Of a stretch of DNA of 64,000 nucleotides, positions 7,894-14,810 are shown one piece after another. The stretch covers positions 1 to 64,000 of the forward strand of contig VGZH01000012.1 in the NCBI GenBank assembly GCA_016872645.1. Reading direction: 5' to 3'. This DNA is from Planctomycetota bacterium. Its GTDB lineage: Bacteria > Planctomycetota > Planctomycetia > Planctomycetales > Planctomycetaceae. A program made the position numbers and the translations under genes. Position 1 is the stretch's first letter, and every line of letters starts with the position of its first letter. The notes beneath the pieces are model-generated. The model was not told the DNA's origin and did not search any database. It was given only the letters and a program-made list of their open reading frames with translations.

Positions 7894-10147
7894 CTTCTCG
7901 CCTCCCGCTCAGAAAGAAATCTTGGGCGTGGACACGCATCGCGGCATCATGCGGGCAAGCATAAACGCACGAGGGTGACTGACTGGGTAACGAACTGCAC
8001 AAGTCGCAGACGACTGCTTGCTCGGTGATCGACTTGATTTCCGATTCGGTTCCGAGTGCTTCGCGAGCCTGTGCGCTCAGTTCGACCGGCTTGGTCAGCG
8101 GATTCATCTGGATCGAGCCGTAGGGGCATTGATCAGCGCACATGCCGCAGCCGATGCACCAATTCTCGATAACGATTTCTCCCTTGTCTCCTCGATGGAT
8201 CGCGCCGACCGGACAACCAATCATGCAGACCGGGTCAAGACACGACCGACATGAGATCGGCACAAGATAATTTTCAAATCGCGGTCCATCGAGGAACAGC
8301 CGTGTGCGGCCATCGTCGTGAGCGGCCACGCACGCCTCGACGCACTGGTTGCAGCGCGTACAGCGGTTCAGGTCGATCAGCATCAGCTTTTGACCTTGGA
8401 TCAATCCCAACTGTTCGAACTCCGGCGACTGCGTTGAGAAAAACAACCAGGCATCGGTCTTCGTCTGCTCGACCGATCGCTGTTTGCGCTGAGCGATCAC
8501 GGCCTCGACTTTCGCCTTCAGCTTCGGCGACGCAGCGACCAGGTCTTGGAATGCGGATTTGCTGATCTTCACCAATTCGACGCGCGATGGAACGGCTCCG
8601 GTGCGCGAGTCGGGGACTCGCTGATTGGCTCCGCCATCGGGATGATCGTAGGCGTAGACCGTCGCACTGCGCGGTTCGTTGGCGATGACTCCTATCTCAC
8701 CGAAGTAGTCGCCAAGGCCCAGATAACTGAGTGTCCGCCGAGGCCCGGCGCTCACCGCGCGGCGCGGCATGTTGGCAAAGACTAGTTCAAGCAGCAGCCG
8801 ATGGAACGTGCGTGACTCCAAATCCGACCACTTTTTCGGATCGTCTGGGAAATCGTTCATTGCCAAGGTGATGGCGACACTGTCCACCGCCATCGCCACA
8901 TCGGTTGTCGTCTTGCCGAACTGGGTGTGCAACTCCCCGTTGCAAATCAGCTCATTCAATCCGGCGATCAACGTCGCTTGATCCGCCTCACTGGCGGACT
9001 TCGTGGCGACGATCCGATCAGCCGCCTCTCGGACGGGTGATGAAAGAGCCGTAGCGACCTTTGATGCCAGTGCCGATGTTTTTGTGTCACTGATTTCTGC
9101 CGCAAGACCGGTCCACTGTGCCGCGGAAAACTCTGACGCACGAGCCTGCGTCCAGGCGTTGGCGACGACTTTCACCAAGCCGCCGCGAATGACGTAGAAC
9201 GCATCCGAAGAATCGAACTGCTCGAAGATGATCCCGCCGGTCGGGACTTCGATCAGTTCGATCGCCTCGCGAAGTTTGGCGAATTCCGAGTCGCTCAGAT
9301 TCTCGAAGATCGACAGCCGGCGGACGTGGTTTTCCAGGACTCGCTGCCTGTAGATCACATCCATCTGTTCCTTGTACGCTGGGTCGCTGTGCAGCATGTC
9401 GAGGACATTGCGGAGCATCTCCAGCATGTAGCACTCTTCGTCGGCCGCGACCGTCGCCGAGCGTGGCGCGCGGTTGATGCAGCTCATCTCGCCGAATAGG
9501 TCCCCCTCGTGCAGTGGAGCCATCTTGGTCGCCGCATTGACGTCGGCCCCGTCGATGGCAATCCACTTGGGCAGCTTGCGAGTCAATCTCCGTCCGGTCA
9601 GCCAGCGTGCCGCTCGCTGCCACAACGAACGGCGAGCCGCGTTGCCTTCCAGATTGACCAGCAGATGCGCGGTCGCCCGCTGCCGTAGCGAGACATTCGT
9701 CTTGCTCTCCGGGCGGTCCAACTCTTCGGCTTTGGGCCGCAACTGTTGAACCTCGCGGAGATATTCGTTTTCGAGTTTCGAGAGATCGTTCGCTGTCATC
9801 CGAGCATACTGCGGATGCAATTCCTCGCGTGAGCGTCCCGCCGCTCGATCCTCCAGTTCCTTGCGGATGCCCTTGATCTGGACTTCACGCAGTCTGAGCA
9901 CGTCGCGCGTCGTCAGAATTGTGAACGCCGTCGCGCCGGCGGCGCCCTGTTCGCAGAGCACACGGCCGGGATGGCACTTTCGCAGCAGCGTTGAACCGGG
10001 GAACTTCTCGAACGACGGCGCTTTCTTGAGCGACTCGAAGATCGACAAGACTCCCAGTTCTTTGGCTGTGAGCAATTCATCTTCCGGGCCGATGGCAGCG
10101 GCAATCTGTTCGAATTCGGCCGGAATGTTGGTAACGATCTTCGCCAT
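7883..10147 (-). CDS. Double cNMP-binding domain fused to four-cluster ferredoxin
   Basis: 754 aa from MAKIVTN. Two Crp-type cyclic-nucleotide-binding cassettes are visible (FGEMSCINRAPRSATV near 218-233 and FGEIGVIANEPRSATV near 482-497), each split by a long insertion. The C-terminal ~160 residues carry HybA/NrfC-like iron-sulfur motifs: CTRCNQCVEAC, CRSCLDPVCMIGC, CIGCGMCADQC and CDLC...CVYAC. There is no signal peptide or helix-turn-helix, so this is probably a cytoplasmic electron-input subunit gated by a nucleotide rather than a transcription factor (inference). It is the first gene of the cytochrome operon. The upstream ORF-track start at 10216 lacks support. Confidence 0.82.
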   Translation of the reverse strand: MAKIVTNIPAEFEQIAAAIGPEDELLTAKELGVLSIFESLKKAPSFEKFPGSTLLRKCHPGRVLCEQGAAGATAFTILTTRDVLRLREVQIKGIRKELEDRAAGRSREELHPQYARMTANDLSKLENEYLREVQQLRPKAEELDRPESKTNVSLRQRATAHLLVNLEGNAARRSLWQRAARWLTGRRLTRKLPKWIAIDGADVNAATKMAPLHEGDLFGEMSCINRAPRSATVAADEECYMLEMLRNVLDMLHSDPAYKEQMDVIYRQRVLENHVRRLSIFENLSDSEFAKLREAIELIEVPTGGIIFEQFDSSDAFYVIRGGLVKVVANAWTQARASEFSAAQWTGLAAEISDTKTSALASKVATALSSPVREAADRIVATKSASEADQATLIAGLNELICNGELHTQFGKTTTDVAMAVDSVAITLAMNDFPDDPKKWSDLESRTFHRLLLELVFANMPRRAVSAGPRRTLSYLGLGDYFGEIGVIANEPRSATVYAYDHPDGGANQRVPDSRTGAVPSRVELVKISKSAFQDLVAASPKLKAKVEAVIAQRKQRSVEQTKTDAWLFFSTQSPEFEQLGLIQGQKLMLIDLNRCTRCNQCVEACVAAHDDGRTRLFLDGPRFENYLVPISCRSCLDPVCMIGCPVGAIHRGDKGEIVIENWCIGCGMCADQCPYGSIQMNPLTKPVELSAQAREALGTESEIKSITEQAVVCDLCSSLPSQSPSCVYACPHDAAMRVHAQDFFLSGRREVAD

Positions 10148-10268
10148 TGCGGGTTCTACGTCCTGCGAACGGTGGCAACCAGGAAGTGACGGAAGAAAGG
10201 TATTCTGGTGCAGCATTCATGTGAAGCAACGAGAACGACCGAGTTTAACACTCGCTGAAAAACGCAAG

Positions 10269-10308
10269 AAAAAACTCTCGACCCCGTGCAACACGAAGTC
10301 GAGAGTCG
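10269..10308 (-). terminator. Intrinsic terminator after slipin gene
   Basis: On the minus strand ACTCTCGAC and GTCGAGAGT form a 9-bp stem followed by six T. It lies ~95 nt past the slipin stop codon and before the cytochrome operon, separating the two transcription units. Confidence 0.7.
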
Positions 10309-10373
10309 GTAGCCACGTTCGCCAGAACGTGGGTGTCGCGACGGATCGCCCATGCTCTGGCGAGCGTGGCGAC
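10309..10373. repeat. REP pair, GTAG family (CCACGTTCGCCAGAACGTGG)
   Basis: GTAG followed by the hairpin CCACGTTC-GCCA-GAACGTGG, then a diverged inverted copy (GTCG plus CCACGCTCGCCAGAGC on the other strand). A second pair lies at 16455-16531. Confidence 0.8.
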
Positions 10374-10401
10374 GGTCTTGAAACCGCTTGGGTGAGTCCG
10401 C

Positions 10402-11502
10402 CTAAATCATGTTGATGACGCGTTCCGCCAGCCCCTTCTCGCCGAGGACGATGTTGAGCTTGCCGGTCGATGCGATCTTCTCCAGGACTTCCAGCTCACG
10501 CAGACGCATGAGCGTCGGGTTGTCCTGAAGCAACTTCGCGGTGTTCGACTGGCTGCGGATCGCGGCCGTCTCTTCGCGACGCACGATGAGGTTGGCCTCG
10601 GCCGCCTTCTTGGCTTCCGTGACCTTGTTCATCAGATCTTTCATGTCGCCCGGCAGAATCACGTCGCGGATTCCGAACGAGACAACTTCCAGACCCAACT
10701 GTGCGGCTCGCGGACGGACGAGCTGCTCCAGCTCGCGCACGACCGATTCCTTGTCGGCCAGGAACGGGTCGAGTTCGCGCGTGCCGAGGATCGCTCGCAA
10801 CGCCAACTGAGCCTCGCGGTACAGAGCCTGACGGAAGTCGTCGGCCACGCCCAGCGCCTGCCGCACGTCCGTGACGCGAAACGTCACAACGCCGTTCAGA
10901 CGCAGCGTCACCTTGTCCGCCGTCATGATCTCCTGACCGCTGACATCCAGCATCGTCTCGCGAACGTCCACCGGGACCAGCTTGATCGTCGCGATGTTCT
11001 TCCAGAACGCATAACGCCCCGGCGACAACACCGCCACGATCTCGCCATCCTGAAACAACACACCCTGCTGACCCGCCTCAACGCTCAGCACGTCGAGAGC
11101 CTGGCCCACCAGCGTGGACTTCAAGATGACCGGCAAGTCCGCGTGCTCGAACCGCACCCGCCGCGCGTCGATCACCTCGACCCGCACGTCGCGGAACTTC
11201 GTCCAATACGCGAACTGCCCCGGCGGCAACACATGGCTGAACCGCCCATCAACCCACACCAGCCCGCGCTGGTAGTCCTTCAGGTCAACGACAACAGCTC
11301 GCCCGTCGAGCGCCCCCGACTTCACGATCACATCCAGCTTCTCATGCGTCAGCCACGGAGCCCGCTGCGACACAACATCGACGGTCACTCGACCGAGCGG
11401 ATCGAAGAAGCGATGCGTCCCCTCGCCGAGCAGCCCGACGAACTCCCCTCGCCGGAACAACAGCCCGACCTCAAAGCTGCGAATGAAGATCTTCTTGAAC
11501 AT
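10402..11502 (-). CDS. Slipin / SPFH (Band 7) family protein
   Basis: 366 aa. A typical slipin SPFH core is visible: GRYAFWKN, DVRETMLDVSGQEIMTADKVTLRLN, an Ala/Glu-rich coiled coil (TEAKKAAEANLIVRREETAAIRS) and a C-terminal LEVLEKIA segment. Unlike most slipins it has no N-terminal membrane hairpin; the start MFKKIFIRSFEVGLLFR suggests peripheral attachment. Such proteins scaffold membrane microdomains. Start supported by AAAGGAG 7 nt upstream; that Shine-Dalgarno grows out of the edge of a REP copy. Confidence 0.85.
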   Translation of the reverse strand: MFKKIFIRSFEVGLLFRRGEFVGLLGEGTHRFFDPLGRVTVDVVSQRAPWLTHEKLDVIVKSGALDGRAVVVDLKDYQRGLVWVDGRFSHVLPPGQFAYWTKFRDVRVEVIDARRVRFEHADLPVILKSTLVGQALDVLSVEAGQQGVLFQDGEIVAVLSPGRYAFWKNIATIKLVPVDVRETMLDVSGQEIMTADKVTLRLNGVVTFRVTDVRQALGVADDFRQALYREAQLALRAILGTRELDPFLADKESVVRELEQLVRPRAAQLGLEVVSFGIRDVILPGDMKDLMNKVTEAKKAAEANLIVRREETAAIRSQSNTAKLLQDNPTLMRLRELEVLEKIASTGKLNIVLGEKGLAERVINMI

Positions 11503-11514
11503 GATGCCTCTCCT

Positions 11515-11632
11515 TTGGAGTGCGGTGTGTCAGCACCGCTTTCTCGTTTCTTTCTTTGGATTTCTCCAAACTTTTCAACCACCTCGAACAACCCAAAAAC
11601 AATCCCAAGCGGCGATGACCCGCCGCACTCGA
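11515..11632. repeat. REP pair (BIME), GGAG family, copy 2
   Basis: The left arm is GGAGTGCGGTGTGTCAGCACCGC; the right arm is diverged (AAGCGGCGATGACCCGCCGCACTC). The left outer edge (CTCCAAAG on the minus strand) merges into the AAAGGAG ribosome-binding site of the slipin gene. Confidence 0.75.
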
Positions 11633-12044
11633 AATTTCAAACACCCTCGGGCGGCGAACCGCGCGACTGTCACAGACGATCTCGGCGGGAGGACGTTTTG
11701 AAAGGGCGCGCTGACTCGGACCCCGACCATGCTGGCGTCGCGTTCGTGTTTTCGTGGAGCACGAGTTCCTCGTGCTCTCGTTCAGACACGATCAATTCGT
11801 GCCCCACGGATTCGCGACGCGACACACGGCCGTTCGCCGAGCCTCACGCCAAATCAATATCGTCCCCTCAAAGCCCCGATCGCTGCTGCTGGTCTCATCG
11901 TCATGGCACTTCGTGACCCAGATTTCTCTGCGATCACGTCGCGCCTCAGATTGCGAGTCACGGAATGACTCGCCGACGAAACCAGCCGACAACCGTCCGG
12001 CCGCCTCCCTTGGGTTTTCTGGTAAACGCTTTACAGGCGTTTGG
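11633..12044. other. Intergenic stretch, no gene seen
   Basis: About 410 bases between the slipin-associated repeat and the first tRNA-like gene. No ORF here looks coding. It holds one GTGG-type REP pair (11754-11807) and nothing else I can identify. Confidence 0.6.
11754..11807. repeat. REP pair, GTGG family (AGCACGAG hairpin)
   Basis: GTGG followed by AGCACGAG-TTC-CTCGTGCT. On the opposite strand GTGG is followed by GGCACGA-ATTGA-TCGTGTC, giving an inverted pair. Confidence 0.75.
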
Positions 12045-12115
12045 CCGTGTGGACGGGATTCGAACCCGCAACTTTCAGGTTAAGGGCCTGATGCTCTCCA
12101 ATGAGCTACCCATCG
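12045..12115 (-). tRNA. Degenerate tRNA-Lys(CTT)-like
   Basis: T-arm GCGGG-TTCGAAT-CCCGT, D-arm GCTC/GAGC and anticodon stem TCAGG/CCTGA are intact. The anticodon loop CCCTTAA has C instead of U at 33, and the acceptor stem CGATGGG/CCACACG has three central mismatches. Probably a decaying copy; an intact tRNA-Lys(CTT) lies at 13486. Confidence 0.55.
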
Positions 12116-12215
12116 ATGCCGCTCCGTTATTAATCCAGTTAGGAACACGTCACGCTGACCGACCTCTCGGAGCCAACGCGCCCCTGGCCGGGCGTCATCA
12201 ACACGCTGCCTACTC

Positions 12216-12264
12216 GTGGCCGACGCAGCTTGCGTCGGCTGCGGATGCTGGCAGCATCCGCCAC
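12216..12264. repeat. Compact REP pair, GTGG family
   Basis: GTGG plus hairpin CCGACGCA-GCT-TGCGTCGG, abutting an inverted unit GTGG plus CGGATGCT-GCC-AGCATCCG. It ends 7 nt from tRNA-Cys. Confidence 0.8.
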
Positions 12265-12270
12265 GAAAAA

Positions 12271-12342
12271 AGATGCCGGTGAGAGTCGAACTCACTCAGT
12301 GCTGCTTTGCAGGCAGCCGCCAAACCGTTTGACATCGGCGTC
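12271..12342 (-). tRNA. tRNA-Cys(GCA)
   Basis: Acceptor GACGCCG/CGGCATC (one C-A mismatch), D-stem GTCA/TGGC, anticodon loop CTGCAAA, T-arm GTGAG-TTCGACT-CTCAC. Discriminator U73 is the Cys identity base. Position 8 is A rather than U. Confidence 0.88.
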
Positions 12343-12353
12343 GGTGCATTTTC

Positions 12354-12401
12354 GATTTTTGATTGCTCAATCACACTAAATCGAAAATCATCAATCAAAA
12401 A
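12354..12401. repeat. Inverted 7-bp-phased repeat, TCNNAAA words
   Basis: One arm is GATTTTT, GATTGCT; the other is TCGAAAA, TCATCAA, TCAAAAA. It fills the spacer between tRNA-Cys and tRNA-Arg(GCG). Confidence 0.7.
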
Positions 12402-12410
12402 TTCCAAAGG

Positions 12411-12481
12411 CGTCCTCGCCAGGAATCGAACCTGGTCCGCGACCTTCGCAGAGTCGCGTGCATCCGCCACACCCCAAGGAC
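12411..12481 (-). tRNA. tRNA-Arg(GCG)
   Basis: Acceptor GTCCTTG/CGAGGAC, D-stem GTGT/GCAC, anticodon stem CGACT/GGTCG with loop CTGCGAA, T-arm CCAGG-TTCGATT-CCTGG, discriminator G. Anticodon GCG reads CGC/CGU, which most bacteria read with ACG. Position 8 is G. Confidence 0.85.
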
Positions 12482-12519
12482 ACATGAGTCGAGAGTCATG
12501 CAGCCTGCATCTGTCATAG

Positions 12520-12540
12520 CTCTCGTCTCTCAGCTCTCGA
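12520..12540. repeat. 7-bp tandem repeat, CTCTCNN words
   Basis: Three exact 7-mers CTCTCGT, CTCTCAG, CTCTCGA, with a shorter inverted counterpart (GAGTCGAGAGTC) about 30 bp away, between the two tRNA-Arg genes. Confidence 0.65.
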
Positions 12541-12546
12541 CTGCAT

Positions 12547-12617
12547 TGCCCCACCGAGGAGTCGAACCTCGTCCGACAGTTTCGAAGACCGTCATGCGTC
12601 CCTCACACTCGCAGGGC
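12547..12617 (-). tRNA. tRNA-Arg(TCG)
   Basis: Acceptor GCCCTGC/GTGGGGC (wobble pairs), D-stem GTGT/GCAT, anticodon stem ACGGT/ACTGT with loop CTTCGAA, T-arm CGAGG-TTCGACT-CCTCG, discriminator A. Position 8 is G. Its 5' acceptor strand shares two bases with the 3' acceptor strand of the next tRNA-like gene. Confidence 0.85.
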
Positions 12618-12685
12618 CCTGCCGAGGAATCGAACCCCGTTCCGCTGTTTACAGGACAGCCATGTCATGCAATTCATTGATCGTC
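12615..12685 (-). tRNA. tRNA-Thr(TGT)-like, 5' half degenerate
   Basis: The 3' half is sound: anticodon stem GCTGT/ACAGC, loop CCTGTAA (C at 33), T-arm CGGGG-TTCGATT-CCTCG, acceptor 3' strand GCAGGGC. No matching GCCCTGC 5' strand or normal D-arm is found, and the 5' part runs into the end of the upstream protein gene. The 5' boundary given is approximate. Probably truncated. Confidence 0.45.
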
Positions 12686-13438
12686 GGTCAGATGTTGTCG
12701 GTCGTAGCCTCGGCGGCGAACGGTCGTCGTCGTGATGAATTCGTCTTGCTCGCTCAGCGACACCGGTTCAACCGTGCCGAGCGGCACCGAGGCAACCATC
12801 ATCGAGTTCACGACTCGGCGTTTGTCATCGCACGGATTGACGATCGTCGCCGTGTGCAACACGCCTTGCCATGTCGTCCCGTCCTTTGACAACGCCGCCG
12901 AACTGTTGTTGATCAACAGCACCTGAGCGGCCTCGTTCGAGAACGCTTCCACGCGAGTCGCATACGGCCTGAGCAACTCTGCTCCAGGGCCGAACATCGG
13001 ATTGTGTTGTTCGAGGAACTCATTCGGCGTGAGCCGCATGTCGCGAGCACACCGCGAGTAATCCGCCAAGACGACCTCCGAACGGACTTCCGACGGTTCG
13101 TATCCGAGCACCAGAAAGCATTCGTCCGGCCCACCGTCCCGATGCAGTTTCGTCGTGGTCTGCTGATCGAATCTCGCCGCCGACAAGAACACCAGTTCTC
13201 GTTGCCGCCGCGCTTGATGAACCTCCTGCAATTGACGCTTCAACGAAACCATGAACCGACGCAACGACTCCGACGACGCGTTGCTTCCAAGATTCAGCAA
13301 GCAGAAACCGGGGCTCGAAAGGTCCGTTCGACAGACCAGCCGATACACGTCGTTCGCGAGTTCATCGGTCACGTTTCCCGACGACACGTCCCGAACGTAA
13401 TCGCGCGCCAGCCACGGAGTCGCCGATTCTGTGTGCAT
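12674..13438 (-). CDS. Putative 2OG-Fe(II) oxygenase in tRNA array
   Basis: 254 aa from MHTESATPW. A possible iron triad is visible: HRD in TKLHRDGG, then about 100 residues later H in GVLHTATIVNP with an Arg nine residues on (KRRVVNS) that could bind 2-oxoglutarate. Fold and spacing fit a cupin-type dioxygenase, but overall similarity is not one I recognise. It is embedded between tRNA genes with its 3' end overlapping the tRNA-Thr-like gene. A role in tRNA or translation-factor hydroxylation is speculative. The ORF-track start lies in a heptad repeat and is rejected. Confidence 0.5.
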   Translation of the reverse strand: MHTESATPWLARDYVRDVSSGNVTDELANDVYRLVCRTDLSSPGFCLLNLGSNASSESLRRFMVSLKRQLQEVHQARRQRELVFLSAARFDQQTTTKLHRDGGPDECFLVLGYEPSEVRSEVVLADYSRCARDMRLTPNEFLEQHNPMFGPGAELLRPYATRVEAFSNEAAQVLLINNSSAALSKDGTTWQGVLHTATIVNPCDDKRRVVNSMMVASVPLGTVEPVSLSEQDEFITTTTVRRRGYDRQHLTDDQ

Positions 13439-13450
13439 CACGTCACCCAA

Positions 13451-13485
13451 TCGAAAATCACAAATCCTAAATCGAAAATCCAAAG
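13451..13485. repeat. 7-bp tandem repeat, five exact units
   Basis: TCGAAAA, TCACAAA, TCCTAAA, TCGAAAA, TCCAAAG in perfect 7-bp phase, ending one base before tRNA-Lys. The same word family occurs inside a coding region at 58025-58059. Confidence 0.8.
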
Positions 13486-13557
13486 TGCCTCGCCTGGGAA
13501 TTGAACCCAGTCCGACGGATTAAGAGTCCGCTATGCCAACCGTTACACCCACAAGGC
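13486..13557 (-). tRNA. tRNA-Lys(CTT)
   Basis: Acceptor GCCTTGT/GCGAGGC, D-stem GTGT/GCAT, anticodon stem GCGGA/TCCGT with loop CTCTTAA, T-arm CTGGG-TTCAATT-CCCAG, discriminator A. Position 8 is G, as in the two tRNA-Arg genes. Confidence 0.9.
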
Positions 13558-13567
13558 AAATTGTTTT

Positions 13568-13590
13568 GTGGCGCACGCAGCTCGCGTGCG
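13568..13590. repeat. Single REP, GTGG family
   Basis: GTGG followed by CGCACGC-AGCTC-GCGTGCG, four bases from the 3' end of tRNA-Trp. Confidence 0.7.
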
Positions 13591-13593
13591 AGG

Positions 13594-13663
13594 TGACAGC
13601 GTGAGGATTCGAACCCCATCGGGCGGCTTTGGAGACCGCTTGCTCTCCCAGGAGCACACTGCC
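13594..13663 (-). tRNA. tRNA-Trp(CCA)
   Basis: Acceptor GGCAGTG/CGCTGTC, D-stem GCTC/GAGC, anticodon stem GCGGT/GCCGC with loop CTCCAAA, T-arm TGGGG-TTCGAAT-CCTCA. Only 70 nt; one base is missing between acceptor and D-stem. CCA is not encoded. Confidence 0.88.
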
Positions 13664-13674
13664 GAGGAATTTTC

Positions 13675-13750
13675 GATTTTTGATTTTCGATTTGGGATTG
13701 AAGACGAAGTCCTCAACCCCAATCGAAAATCGCCAATCGAAAATCACAAA
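13675..13750. repeat. Inverted pair of 7-bp-phased repeats
   Basis: Arm one is GATTTTT, GATTTTC, GATTTGG, GATTGAA. Arm two is TCGAAAA, TCGCCAA, TCGAAAA, TCACAAA. It abuts the stop codon of the HNH gene. Confidence 0.8.
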
Positions 13751-14350
13751 TTAGCGCAGCTCGACGTTCCAGTACGCCTCGCTGAGGAACTTCGACCAGC
13801 TTTCGATCCGCACCTCGTGTGAGGCGTAGAACGCTCGCCAGGCCGGTTGAGCCGGCTTGTGCTTGAGCTTGAAACCGGCCTGATCCGGCGTGCGATCGGC
13901 CTTGCGTGAGTTGCACGCGACGCACGCCAGCACGCAGTTGGTCCAGGTCGACTCGCCACCCTGCGAACGCGGGATGACGTGGTCGATCGTCAGCTCATCG
14001 CCACCCGGCTGAGCTCCGCAGTACTGGCAAGTGAAGTGGTCTCGCTTGAAGAGGTTTCTTCGCGAGAACGTCACCGCCTGCCGCGGCAGCCGGTCGTAAT
14101 GAGTCAACGTCACGACCTCCGGCACTCGCAGTCGGATGCGGCCTGCCTGGATGAACGGTTCCCCGTCGCACGGCCGCAGTTCCGACCAGTCGTCCCACGA
14201 GTACAACTGAAAGTCGCTCGGATCGACCACGCGAGCCGCCTTACCAAACACCTTCACCAGCGCCCGAGCCACCGTCGAAACCGTGATCGGCTGCCAGTTC
14301 CGGTTCAAAACCAGAGTCGGTCGAGTCAGCGTGAGTGATGCGGCAGTCAT
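13751..14350 (-). CDS. HNH endonuclease
   Basis: 199 aa from MTAASLTL. A Zn-supported HNH nuclease core is plain: CQYCG, then LTIDHVIPRSQGG, then WTNCVLACVACNSRK, giving the H, N and H positions and two CxxC pairs. The N-terminal half (LVLNRNWQPITVSTVARAL) is the conserved lead-in of stand-alone bacterial HNH proteins of this type. It lies between tRNA-Trp and tRNA-His on the same strand. Such proteins are usually chromosomal and of unknown substrate; here it could also be a remnant of the element that built the tRNA array (inference). Confidence 0.85.
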   Translation of the reverse strand: MTAASLTLTRPTLVLNRNWQPITVSTVARALVKVFGKAARVVDPSDFQLYSWDDWSELRPCDGEPFIQAGRIRLRVPEVVTLTHYDRLPRQAVTFSRRNLFKRDHFTCQYCGAQPGGDELTIDHVIPRSQGGESTWTNCVLACVACNSRKADRTPDQAGFKLKHKPAQPAWRAFYASHEVRIESWSKFLSEAYWNVELR

Positions 14351-14361
14351 GATTGATCTCC

Positions 14362-14462
14362 AAACGACGAATGACGAAATACCCAATGACGAAAGAAGCT
14401 CGCATGACCAATGACGAAAGGTGTGATCGAAGCCGATTTCGAAATTCGTGCTTCGTCATTCT
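14362..14462. repeat. AATGACGAA word repeats, spacer before HNH gene
   Basis: Several copies of an AATGACGAA/CAATGACGAAAG word followed by an inverted word (CTTCGTCATT). It lies between the HNH start and tRNA-His. Phase is less regular than in the other 7-bp repeats. Confidence 0.6.
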
Positions 14463-14466
14463 CCAG

Positions 14467-14541
14467 GGTGTCCGACGGGAGTCGAACCCGTACTTCGGCT
14501 GTCACAGAGCCACGTGCAAATTCCGCTACACAACGGACACC
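14467..14541 (-). tRNA. tRNA-His(GTG)
   Basis: Perfect acceptor GTGTCCG/CGGACAC with an encoded G-1 opposite C73, the tRNA-His identity pair. Anticodon loop CTGTGAC, T-arm ACGGG-TTCGACT-CCCGT, U8 present. Confidence 0.93.
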
Positions 14542-14558
14542 ATCGAAAAACAACACAG

Positions 14559-14632
14559 TGGCCGAAGTGGGAGTCGAACCCACACACATCAGGCTCTCGA
14601 CCTGACCGCTTTGCCAATTTGCGTACCTGGCC
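14559..14632 (-). tRNA. tRNA-Leu(GAG)-like with short variable loop
   Basis: Acceptor GGCCAGG/TTCGGCC (one mismatch), Leu-type D-arm (GCAAATTGGCAAAGC), anticodon stem TCAGG/CCTGA with loop TCGAGAG (C at 33, anticodon GAG). The variable loop is only five bases (TGTGT), whereas tRNA-Leu normally has a long arm. A Ser(CGA) reading by shifting one base is less likely. Confidence 0.65.
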
Positions 14633-14696
14633 GTTCAATTCACGAACGCGAAGCGTCAGCGAGGACGAACGCTTCACAAGACTCAACTCAAACCAG

Positions 14697-14765
14697 TAGC
14701 GGGTCCGGGAGTCGCACCCGGCCTCCGAGGTTTATGAGACCCCGCTGAGCACCCGCTCACCCGCG
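14697..14765 (-). tRNA. tRNA-Met(CAT)-like, shortened
   Basis: Anticodon stem GGGGT/ACCTC with loop CTCATAA and T-arm CCGGG-TGCGACT-CCCGG are good. The D-arm is compressed (GAGC-GGGT-GCTC directly after the acceptor, no bases 8-9) and the first acceptor pair is mismatched. It could be Met or lysidine-type Ile. Confidence 0.65.
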
Positions 14766-14773
14766 TCATTTCT

Positions 14774-14808
14774 TCTGACCTCTGACTTCTGACCGCTGAC
14801 TTCTCTTC
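14774..14808. repeat. 7-bp tandem repeat, TCTGACN words
   Basis: TCTGACC, TCTGACT, TCTGACC, GCTGACT, TCTCTTC in exact 7-bp phase, between the tRNA-Met-like and tRNA-Leu(TAG) genes. Confidence 0.75.
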
Positions 14809-14810
14809 AA

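Noticed and set aside
7883-10147. Crp/Fnr-type transcription factor call for the cNMP-domain protein
   Set aside because: No helix-turn-helix; instead four ferredoxin-type Cys clusters at the C-terminus.
11503-12044. Plus-strand ORFs (11729-11968, 11754-12083) as genes
   Set aside because: They overlap REP elements and a tRNA-like gene on the other strand and have no protein-like sequence.
13451-13750. Repeats in the tRNA spacers as a CRISPR array
   Set aside because: Units are 7 bp in unbroken tandem with no unique ~30-bp spacers and no cas genes nearby.
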